In this document: positions 25,609-36,462 of the stretch, piece after piece | Position numbering within the stretch: the first letter of the stretch is position 1 | Layout: each line of letters starts with the position of its first letter | From: Caenorhabditis remanei | Lineage: Eukaryota > Nematoda > Chromadorea > Rhabditida > Rhabditidae | NCBI RefSeq assembly: GCF_010183535.1 | Contig: NC_071333.1 | Location: 8,368,587 to 8,432,586, forward strand | Reading direction: 5' to 3' | Length of the DNA stretch: 64,000 nt | Translations under genes and position numbers: made by a program | Notes under the pieces: model-generated | Told to the model about the DNA's origin: nothing | The model's input: only the letters and a program-made list of their open reading frames with translations | The model's database searches: none

Positions 25609-26097
25609 TCAATGTTCTATGTCGTGTTCTGGATAGCTTTGTACACCAGTTTGATCAGGGCTTGCAATAACTTTATTACAGATGACACTGAAAACAAAAC
25701 ATTTTAATCAAGACAATTATGAATTATTTTCTGAAATATCAAACAAAAGAACTGAATTTTTTATCATTCAAACGAAATCTCACTAAATTGATACCAGCCT
25801 AATCTGATATGTTCGATTGTCTAGCGTACTTTCTTGAGAAGTACAAGCAAGATCATCCAAAAGGGCGTATTGTGGAAAACTTGATGATGATCGAGACCAC
25901 CCGCTGTCATTAGGTTCTTTTCTCCGATAATTTCCATCATCATCTCTTTTGCAACATTCGATAGACCTCCCACACATACACACCTGCTGATGATTTTGTC
26001 CAAACAAGAAAAGTGCGAGAGTGTTTGTGTCCTTTCTGAGACATGTTTTGTTTCTGAATCTACAGTTGCGGCGGCTCGTTCGCCCCTTCTGCGCTCT
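25609..26097 (-). CDS. Possible two-exon fragment, unknown protein
   Basis: Two exon-like segments, 26097-25984 and 25687-25609, share compatible phases. The first follows a GTTCCAG acceptor and ends CAGCAG at a GTGTGT donor. The second follows TTTTCAG and runs to TGA, ending ...SYPEHDIEH. The joined reading is hydrophilic and coding-like, but I find no ATG and no family. A second frame through exon 2 is also open. It may be the 3' end of a gene, a pseudogene fragment or chance. Confidence 0.2.
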
Positions 26098-29000
26098 CTG
26101 GAACATGATTCACTTTCAGAATTTTTTTGAGAAAATCAGACTGTTGAGAGTTTCACAATTGAGCTTATGGTAATTCTGTTCAGAAGTTGTTGTTAATTGA
26201 GTTTTGAAAACAATAAGGGAATTTTGAAAAACGCATGACTTCTCTGCCTGAAAAACTTGATCATTCTATTGCTTGGAATAAGTCATGATTTTTTTTTTGA
26301 AACTTGACTGTGTTTCAGAAATTTTGGAAAATTATATTTGTACGTAACGTATTTGTTGTTTTCTTGTTTTATTTAACTCTTTTTTTTTGGTTCTTGCCCA
26401 TGCGCATTCTTGCACTTTTGCAGCTGTTCATTCATGTCTGTTCTCAAATGTCTTCAGTGCTTTTCTGTGACAGCCTTATAAAACAAGGTGTCTTCTATAC
26501 ACTTTGCGTGCTCCGTCTTTGTTATTAAATGCCAACAGTGTATACGTTTTGAATATATTCATCTTTTTGTAAGATGTTCGACATTTGCTCCAGAAAAGCG
26601 TCCTTTTCGAAATTAGACTTCCACGACATGGAGTCAATTTCTTATTTTTGTCCCCCTATTTAAATGCCAACTGAATACATCATTTCTTGGCTCTTTTGTG
26701 CCTTTAACATCTTCCTCCTTTTCCTTCGAACCTTCCATTTGGTTTTCAGATCTGAAGATGTTCTATACTTTCTAAAAGTGCACGAACAGAGTACACTATC
26801 ATTAAAAGCAGTGTGAGTCAAACATTGTGAGATTTTCTCACAGAACTCTTCATTTTTTGCAACTCTTTTCGTGTTGATCCAAGCGAATCAAACATATTCC
26901 TGTTATGATGATGAGAAACGCTCTGGGTGTTCCATAGGTTTCAGACGTCTGAATATGTTTTTTTCCTAGTTCAAGGACCTTCTGTGACCTCAGCTTGTTA
27001 GGATATGAGTTGTCTTTCATGGAGTGGGTGGAGAACATAAAGTAGTCTCATTAGTGTTACACTTTTCATAGGAAACTATGATTTTTGGATTGTTTTCAGT
27101 TGATGGCTTGAGCGGTAAACATTTGAAACATTCCTCCATATTCTTCTAAAAATGTTTGAATGATGAAACTTTAAAAATACTGTTTCGTTGCCACCAAACC
27201 ATTACAACACGCTTTGATGAACTCTTCGCAGGTAGCTTAGAACACACACACGAAAAGTTGCTAGCGTAAGCTTTTATTTTAACGAGAGGTGTCCCCCACT
27301 GATAAGACGGTCAGTTTATGCAATATAGCAATAAGAACTGAAATTTGAAACGGAACAATTGGTATGAACTTTTAATTTCATACATATAAAATAATTTTTT
27401 CCAATATGTTTGCCAGATGTTCGGAGATATTATGTTTGTCTTGAAGTCATTACACAACTTTTAGTATATACTTCGAATATATCATTTGAACTTCTATAAG
27501 AAAATGAAATCTGACTCAGCTGCTCACTTGCACCTGCGAAAACCATTGTTGCCCTCGTTTCATGAAACTTTGAGCACTCTAGGCGTCCAGAATCGTATAA
27601 TTAGAATATTCAATTTCTTTCTACATATACATATACACCTTCTTGGTGCTCTATATTTCCTTCATTTTCTTTCTGTTTCATAAGACTTGCACTAATTGAG
27701 AAAATGTCAGGAAAATGATTTTTCTCCCGTTCAAACATTGATAACTATAGGGTGAACGCCTAATAATTACATAGAGTCACTTCTGAAAGTGATGAACTTT
27801 TATTCTCCATATGCTCTTCTAGCTGATATCTCGCCCCACCCCCTCTTGTCCACTAACACTTGTTCCAGCCGTCCAATTTTGACCGCCCTTGCTACAACTA
27901 GGCAGAATCAGTGCTGTCCGCCCCTAACTCTGTGCTCTGCCTAGTGTGCACTGATTCATGGATGTTCTCAACAATAATCCACTGGTGGACTTTTCCACCA
28001 CTTTTCCGACGCAGAAGTAGAATGGGCGCGGAGGTCGTCAAAGATAAGAACAGAGAGTTTTCCACCCTATTTAATCCTTCTGCGCCCAGTTCTCAAGTCT
28101 TTCTGAACTCGTCACGCGAACTCTTTTCCTCTTGTTTCCTGTGCACTTGTTGTTTTTATTTTTATTTTTTTGTTTCTCTCTCATCTTTTAAGAAGTCTAT
28201 TCTGACCATCAAAAAAATTAGTTTTTTATTTCAGCTGAAAGTTATCCTAAGAGTCCTCTTATTGTGAGGGATTTAAAACAAAACCTCAAGATTCGGAGAT
28301 CTACCATAGCCATAAAAAGGTCATCGAAGATATAATCCCGACTTCCGATTCAAAAAGTTGGAAAAAGAAAGAGGAAAAGTCTGCGAGGTAAGTGATTATT
28401 TTTTGTATCTGTGTTTTACGCATCACTTCCTATCTGTCTGCTTGTTTTACCATTTTCTTTGAACTATGACATTATCAATTTTGATATGTTCAGTTAGGAT
28501 TGTCTTATTGTTATTTTTCAGTGTCATCATGAAACCGTCCATGTACTTGGAAAAACTTCTAATACAAGATAAGCGCAATATCCAATAGCCAAATTATGAA
28601 GATTTCTAGAAATATCAAGCAGATTCCCGAGTTTCGATATTCTTTCGAAATAAGCCAAAATATTGCGCTAGTTATTACGCAAGACTAACATAACTGTCAA
28701 AGCTGAAGGGCACCTGCAGATCTGCAGGAAAAGTTCTCACAGCTTCCTACTGCGAACGAATGACCTTTTTTGAGTGGAGAGATTTCCGATTACCGTATCC
28801 TTGAGAAGTATGCAGAAATCTTTACATTCGGCGCACTTCTTTTGGTTCTGTAGATAAGACTTTGTGAAATTCGTTTAAGTGGTAGTACTCACCGTAAGAT
28901 TTACCGTTTTTGTTCAGAATCCCGTTGATTAAGACTTACCATAACTAATACTGATTCAATTTCTTCGTCCCTCGATTCTTTTCAGAACAATGTTCTTTGG

Positions 29001-31378
29001 TTGAACTAAAGTCCTTGTTTATCATGAAGCTCAGAATTGTTTATAGAATTGTTTGCTATTCGGACCCCTCAAACTTGTTGTCCTTGCCACTGGAAACTGG
29101 CACGGGCGCCCTCGCACGCGGAGACGACGTCCTTGTTGTGACTGGATGGGAGGGCTGGGGTGTGTCTGGAAAGGACGCATGTTCGATAAGAACGTACATT
29201 ACTAGTGAGAGACTGCCGACACTGGCATGAGGTAAACAACAACCGTTCAATGAGCCTCTGTGCTATCCACGACCTGGAACGGCGCCCTCTCTTTGGGAAC
29301 ATCAGCAGGCTCTCTCCGTCCAATGTATGTTGCGAAAAGCACGATCAGAGGTCGCCTTGAGGGGAGGAGCATCAGAAGACGCGGATGACGGCGCCATTTT
29401 CCTCTGCCGTCCAGCGACTCACTTTTAGAACGGGCGAACATCGCGTGAGTGGCCGGCACGGACTGATACTGGGCATGGGGGCCGGGGCGCGAGAGCGGGG
29501 AGCGAGGCGTCCGACTGAAATAGTACACAACACGGCGAGAATCTTAACTAGTCGGAGCTCATTGGCACTACCGACACAAGAGACGCAGATCGGAGTAGCA
29601 AACAATCCAACCATGGGAGGTTAGGCGCGAGGCGAGAGGGTCGAGGCGCGGGGAGTCCGCCGCAAAAACCTTCACGTTTATGCGTGGTGGGAGGCGAAAC
29701 ATCACGTCGGCATAAGAGTACTAGAGAATAGTGGAAGAGGGAGTAGGGAACATACAAATTACTCGGCATCGCACGCACTCTTCTTTTTTCTTCTCTTCTC
29801 TTTGTCCTCCGCGCCATCTCCTCCCACTTTTCACATTCGTAGCAAAATGTTGCGAATGGTTGGAGGTCTATCCAGGAGTCAATGAAATTGAGAAGAATTG
29901 GAACACACGTTTGACAAGATGAAGATGAAAGAAGAGAAAGAATCGGGGGGAAAGAAAAAGTAAATGGATACGAGAAAGAGGACCGCGAAGCAATTGTTTG
30001 ATGAAAATCCGAAAGAGCAAAGTGTGAAAAACAGGAGAAGCAACAGAAACATACTAACAGATAACTGAAACACAGAGAAATGAGAGTCATGGACTCACGG
30101 ACCACTCAAGCATCATAAAGTTCCACTCCCGAAGAGAAGACAAATGCATGCTTGCCTAGGACGGCTTGATACCTTGGACCCTCTTGTTTATCTCTCGTTT
30201 TTCCAATGGGACCCATGACGGAAACGGCAACATTTTCTCGGGGAAAGGAGCATGCGCCCTCTCCTCCCCCAAAAAAGAGGAACTTTTAGCCGGTGGTCAA
30301 TCCAAAGTGCTCTCCGGCGCCCAGTGAATGTTGCATCACGCCTAGTCCTCCTAAATCCGATCTCATTCCTGGTTTTTTTTTCTGGGCGCACGAAGTCATA
30401 TATAAATCATAGCTGACCAGGAGAGAAAAAAAGGGCATGTTTTTTTTTCCTGAATCATTTTCTAGTAAGAGCTTCACCAGAAAAGAGAGTACTAAGACTT
30501 TATGCAGTTAGTAATGAATCTCAATTGAGGTGTTACGTGTATTTTGTTAAAAGTGCAATGTTATAAAATAATTTAATAAGTCAATTTATAAAAATTTTCT
30601 GAGAACTGAAATTGGATCCACGCTTGTTTATTTTTTATTCTTATTCAAACGCTTTCATGGTTCTTAAATATTGTGAATACCAGTTTTTATGATATTTAAG
30701 TAATTTATCACTTTAGTTGCATCACCTACAAGAAATTGAGAACAAACTAGAATTCCTCCTCTCCACCCATTTCCGGGTGTTACATTATCCCATTATTCAC
30801 TGTCGTGTTCTCTTTGACACCAACCACCTCAATTTTTCACCAGAATTTTGACCTGCTCGCTTCCGATCTCAAATGTGATATTTCAAATTGAAGGAATGGA
30901 GGGAGTGGGGAGGCTTGTGTTTCGAGGGCTTTCACACCAGTGGTCCTCGGCTTCTCCTCTTGCAATCCAAAATGGCCTTGTAAGAAAAAAATTGTGGAGA
31001 AAAACTCTAATAGTTCCAAAAATATGTCAAAGTTCATATATGTAATAGCCGGTAGAGAAAATTTGTAATAGATCCGGTATAAAATTATTTGGTTATTCCG
31101 CTAACTTCCGATTCTATCCAAAGGTCATGAAGGTAGCAAGTCCATCTCTCTCCCTTTTTTCTTTTTTTTCTCTTTTTTTCTACCGAATCATATGCACTTG
31201 TATTGTCTAGCCTTTTTATTTCACATCTCATATGTTTTCAATTTGATACAAACAATATAAACTTTTCATTTTAAACGAAATTGTTTCCTATCCTATGTCT
31301 AAACTGCTGACCGTTCTAAAATCGTTTTCAATGTTATCATTTCATTCGATGACGTCACCAGTACCATGTTCAATTTCC
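26098..31378. other. Gene-poor region including a GC-rich block
   Basis: Most of this 5 kb is AT-rich, with no supported gene. It includes a 16 bp perfect palindrome at 28713-28728 and a CpG-rich block at about 29090-29700, annotated separately. The + strand ORF at 27911-28267 and others nearby show no motif. Confidence 0.4.
29090..29700. promoter_or_regulatory. GC/CpG-rich block, possible promoter or enhancer
   Basis: Base composition rises sharply over about 600 bp, with words such as GGGGCGCGAGAG and many CpGs, while the flanks are AT-rich. A short ORF at 29385-29444 (+) of 20 codons ends CATCGC at a GTGAGT donor in phase 0. It could therefore be a far-upstream first exon for daf-12 (joining exon 2 at 37527), but no other evidence links them. 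The block could equally be a promoter or an unannotated non-coding RNA. Confidence 0.35.
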
Positions 31379-31582
31379 TTATTCAGCTTTTTCTATTTGT
31401 TCTCGATTTGCGCTATCATCACCACGGCGTTTCGTTCGTAAAGTTCGAAACGCATTGAAAGTGCTCCGAATTTGGGGTGAGTTGATTAGAATTCTCTGTA
31501 CAGTTTTTCCAGTGATAAGCAGAATGACATTGTCGAACACGGCTGTCATGGCCATATTACCTAAGACAGCTTGTTTGAATGT
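31379..31582 (-). CDS. Exon-like C-terminal coding segment, unknown protein
   Basis: On the minus strand an acceptor-like TGTCTTAG precedes about 200 bp with good codon usage and a clean stop (TAA at 31381-31379). The reading includes a hydrophobic stretch (NMAMTAVFDNVILLITG) followed by a basic, then charged tail ending REQIEKAE. A membrane helix followed by a basic tail resembles the last exon of a serpentine receptor, but I cannot place it in a family. The frame is also open upstream to an ATG at 31699, so it might be a single-exon remnant. No upstream exons were found, so it could be the relic of a lost gene. Confidence 0.35.
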   Translation of the reverse strand, partial: TFKQAVLGNMAMTAVFDNVILLITGKTVQRILINSPQIRSTFNAFRTLRTKRRGDDSANREQIEKAE

Positions 31583-34500
31583 TGTTGACCTTTTATAAAA
31601 GTTAGTGTTTTTATATGTACTAATTTTGTTGTGAAAATTAAGGAAAGAAAACAAATTGATGACTCGTCTGAGAATAATTATTACATTTTCGAAGAACATT
31701 CACTATTTGAACGCAAATTGTCATCACGTACAAGTATTCCGATATTAACTCACCACTCAACCTAGGGACTCGATTTCAATTCATTTTCTGGTTGCGCTTC
31801 GTTATTCCTTTCTTCCTTCCTTTTTTCTCCATCCTCTTTGAAAATGAAACGCATTTTACCTCCTACGGATTCGCACTCTCTACAGCAGGCGCTTGCCTTT
31901 CGGTATTGTTTGTTGGCGAAACACTGCATGTCTGGTCTGTTCCGCACCTCCGCGATAGAAAATGTTGCTGTTTTTATCCAAAAACCCATCCTATGCAATA
32001 TCCTCTCCTACCTTCCGCAGCATCTCACACATCCATAAACCGTTTAGACAGTTTCTACCCGCGGGACGAAGATGTCTGATGTTTTTTACGCATCCCCTTC
32101 TCTTTTTCCTACATGATTTTTTCATTGAGACTTATTATATCCCTTATCAATATTGTCACTTAGATGTTTCTTAGACCCCTTTTCTTTTGTCAACCGTTCT
32201 GATTCATCACCCTCCTCATGTTTCCTTTCATCTAGGGAGAGTACTCCTAAGAAGGAAATGAAGATAGAAAAAAATGTTTAAAAGAAGGTCATGAAACATT
32301 CCCTTTTTGTTGTGGGTGAAAATGTTGCGAAGTCAAAAATGGAAGAAGGATAGAAGGAATGCACGCATGCAGAAAAAGAAGAGAACCAAATTCACTCTAA
32401 ACTGAACTTTTTGAAAAACACACACACAAAGATAAACATCATCATTGGATGTGTAATTTTAAACTTTGACATTGACCCCCACTCCCTTTTTGAATGTCAC
32501 TAACTATGCTTTCTATGGGTCGTTTTTCTCAATAGCCTTGTCAAGTGGCATAAAGAAAACAACAAAATGTTTGTAAATAGTAACTGAAACTCACAAACCG
32601 CCGCGTGAGATGGCGGTTGCAGTAAAATGGAATTTAAGAGAAAAATGAAAGCGAGAGAGAGATGAGTAGAATGTTACAAGGGCACTTTTGCAGAACTTGA
32701 AATTGATCATTGTAACTGACAGGGAAGGTTTTATTGGGTTATGGTAATATACAATTGAACTGTTTGAATCTAAGCACAGTTTAATCAACTAATCGGGAAC
32801 ATATCGCTAGAAAACAAGTGTTGATCGAATAAAGAATCACATAACCATCTGATCTTTTCGAAATTTGACCACTTTCGAATTTTTTGAATGAAAACACCAA
32901 CTGTGGTTGGAAAGTTGAATCAAACTAAGGAGAACTATTACTCATTTTTGTTTGCCTATTTCACGTTTTTTCGTTCTCCCTATGCCTATTTTCCAGTATG
33001 GTACTGCAAACTGATGCGCCACCTATTGAATGTTTCAACATATTTAGAACAGGCGTAAATTTATAAATTCTTAGTTTAGTGATGCGCATAATTTAAAAAC
33101 ATTGCGAAAGATTAAAGATTTTCTTTTTTTCTCCTGAATAAAAAAATGAAGGATCAAGAAACATGGTGATAAATATTTCTAGTCTATAAACTCCAGAATA
33201 GTAGAAAAAGAGCAACTGAATGTGAGGGCGCAATTCAGTTAAGAGAACAATAAAACAAAAAGGGTCATGCATTCATTGGGGGACACAATTACTGGTTCCT
33301 TCTCATTCATAGGTTATTATTCAAGAAATGAAAAAGGCAGCCAAGACAAAATGGGAGGAAGAGACAAAATTGAAACAAACTTTTGGCATTTCAAACGAAT
33401 TTAGAACTGAAAAAGAGCAGTAGAAATGAAAAAAATTGAAAGGACAAAAGTTGCTTGTTTAAAAAACGCCGTTTTAAGAGTTATCAATAAATTTCGACTT
33501 CAACATAGTGCAAACTGTCTTCATTCTTTCGTTTTCCTCCCTCCCATTCTGTTTGTATTTGCATTTACTCATTTTCCATGCGTGTGCACTTATTTCAATC
33601 CACGTTTCTAGTATGTGCTCTTTTCGTCTACTAGTTCCTTGTTGTCTTTTCACTTTTCACCCCTAACCTCCACTGCTATAAGTGCACGTTTTTTTTTGCA
33701 CATTCGGTTTTTCTGATACTCCGTCTTCCTTATTCCGGAGAAAAGCTTCAGAGCTTCAATTCTCGTGACTGCCCTTCAAAACACTTTTTCGTCCAGTGTC
33801 CATTTTAAATCCCATGGGACAATTGTTTGGTTTACTAACTCCCACTATTTGGATTTTCGGTTAATTCGAAACAACAAAATGTTTTTTTAACTGAAAACCT
33901 ATCCAAAGGTCAACACCACCCAACTTGAATTCGATTTTGAAACGACGTAAACGAAACGCCCGTGAAAGCCAAGTCACAATCGGAGAACCGAACACTGCAC
34001 TGTTTATTCAGTGCTCAATAAATGTTCGCAGTGCACAAGGTTCTCATTTTTCGTTTCGTTTCTCCTCGCTTCTCCTATCTTTCTCGAAGTTTTTTTTGGC
34101 TCCGATCCGCAACCCGATTTCTGTTCTGATCTTTCAGTCCCACAACTTCTCACCTAACTATTTTACCGAAAGAGCCACAGATTCTTTTAACTTTATTTTT
34201 TCATTCCATTTTTCTATTGTTCCATAGTGCGCGTGTACCAGTCCAAATATGTTGCGTTTTTGACTCTTTTTTGCTCTTGCAACATACCCCCATAATGCCG
34301 TTTCTTTTCCCCACATTTTTTCCACAATTTTCTGCGTCTCATTTTCTTACGTCTGCGTCGAGGGTCCCTTTTTGTCCGGGAGCATCAAGGATTTTGCTTT
34401 TTTTTCTGGATGTTGCATCCGTTTTTATTTTCTGTGACCTTTAAGACAGCGTCCATCTGTTCTGTGTTGTTGTTATTTTTCTTTGCTTCAAGCTTCATGA

Positions 34501-36431
34501 TCAAAGTATGAATACGGACGACATCTCTTAATTAAATCATTTTTTTTTAGAATAACGTGATTCTCTATCAAAAAACTTTTGAATGTTTTCTCTGATTTTT
34601 TGCTAATTATGTTGATGTTTGATTCTTTTATCTACAGACCACTCTTTTAACAGCTTCAATAATTTTCATTTTAACTTTTCTCTTGGATCACATTGTTAGA
34701 TTTTCGATTCATGTTATACTTCTCCGTGATTCAAACCGATTTTTCTTTCCGATTAACACTAGATTCGGCACTTATCTAATCTCAATTTTTTACTTCAAAA
34801 CTAACTCAATCAAAGTATGTTGCATTCATAACATTGACTTTTCCGGCTCACTCGAGTACAACATAACTTTTTTATTCTTATCCTCCTTCATAAACTACAT
34901 TTTTATTTATTCAGTGTTATTTCTTCATATCTCATCTTTAATTCTACTACTTACTCTATTTCTTTTCAATAGGTATGTGTTTCTTCCCCCATCTCTTCCT
35001 CCTATTTTCTCATATTTTTCACCATTTCCATGTATGGAATGTGGATTGGATAGATATGGACCTTTTCACAATTATTCATATGCTCTCTGCTCTCTTATAC
35101 ATCTGGAAGCCATCCTTTAACCGGAACTCAACTATTTCTCTTGTTTTCCTCCAGCATTATTTCAAAATCTTACTTGGTTTTGTCACGAACGGGTTGGGCT
35201 CAGAAGCCTGTCGGTGTCAAGCACCAACGTGATTATGCGAACACTTCAAAATCAGAAGAGACAGCTTCTAATCCTTTATTTCGAGTGGCTAAATTCATCA
35301 GCGTTCTTCCGAGACATGTAGTAGTAAGCCGGTGTCCACTGATACCTCCGTCCCATATTTGGTCATCATCTAAGCGGATAATAAACATGATAACAAATGT
35401 GTACTTTTATAACATTCTCCAGACATATCTTTTTTCATCTCTAATCTCTTTTTTTTGCATCGATGAACACTATCTTTTTATTCCGAACTTCCGTTTCTTT
35501 ATTCAAATGCTTTTTGTTGTTTGAAACTGATTTCTCTGAACTTTTGCGGTTTTTCTAGAGGATTCCATAAAACAAGAAACGTCAACTCATAATGTGTACT
35601 TCAGGATTTTTCTTGGATCCATCTATTTCGTGAAGCGGCAAATGCTTCTTCTTCTTCTTACTGCCGCCTTTCTTCTTTTTTTCTCATCCAATGATTTTTT
35701 AGCACTTTACGAAGTGCACGTGTGTGGCGGAAGAAAACTGATAGAAACAACGTTTTGTTTTGTTTTTTTTAACCTAGTTTCAGTCTATAAGGTCAAGGTT
35801 ACAGTATTAACACAAACAGATATTTCTGATCTAAGTACTTGAAAACAATGACTCCCGACAAAAATTAACATTACAAAAATGTTTATTTCTCTCTCCGTTC
35901 CTATCTTCTCTTCCTTCTCTTCTGGATGCTCCAATCACTTTTTCCCTATCTCTTTTCATCTTTCCCTCATTTTCTCTCTCCCCAATTTTTCGATATTTTT
36001 GTTTCTCACAATACGAACAAAAACTGACCTCGTAGCTAGCCAGAAACAATACTTTTCTGTGGGTAAGTGTACTTTTTTTTTCGAAATTCTCGAAAACTAA
36101 AAACTTGTGCATTATCGGGGAGAACTGATGCGATAACGATACTCCGTTCTTATTCCGCTTCCACTCACTATCTCTCTGTCTCACCCGATCAGTTTCCTCA
36201 ATCGTGTACTTTGCAATGATTTCGAACTCATCTGCCGCCAGCTCATGTTGCTCCAATCGAGAGAGATGGAGCCAGAGCTCTGGTGGTTATATGCCGTTAT
36301 TTTCTCATTCAATATCATTATCTTTTCAAACTGCTTCCCGCCAACAAATTCTTCTGATTTCCACACATCCCTCCTTTTTTTAATATTTTCTTTTTTTGTT
36401 TTTCTTTTCTACCAAATAGTTTCATTTTCAG
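31583..36431. other. daf-12 upstream region
   Basis: The strand is T-rich with long pyrimidine runs. An exon-like segment at 35155-35323 (+) lies between TTTTCCTCCAG and a GTAAGC donor. It is open in phase 0 at its end and has no ATG. On the minus strand about 36185-36275 also reads as charged protein-like sequence before a GTGAGA. Neither can be tied to a gene. A GTAAGT donor at about 36063 (+) could end a 5' UTR exon of daf-12. Confidence 0.35.
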
Positions 36432-36462
36432 CGCACACTCCGGCGCGATTGGCGCCAATTAA

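Noticed and set aside
31762..31998. Cys-containing minus-strand ORF near 31.9 kb, possible secreted peptide
   Set aside because: No signal peptide; three overlapping frames are open on both strands; no convincing acceptor precedes it.
35831..36256. 141-codon minus-strand ORF opposite the daf-12 promoter
   Set aside because: It opens with TTG, not ATG, and the latter half is low-complexity sequence; only the first 25 or so codons look protein-like and have no typical TTTCAG acceptor.
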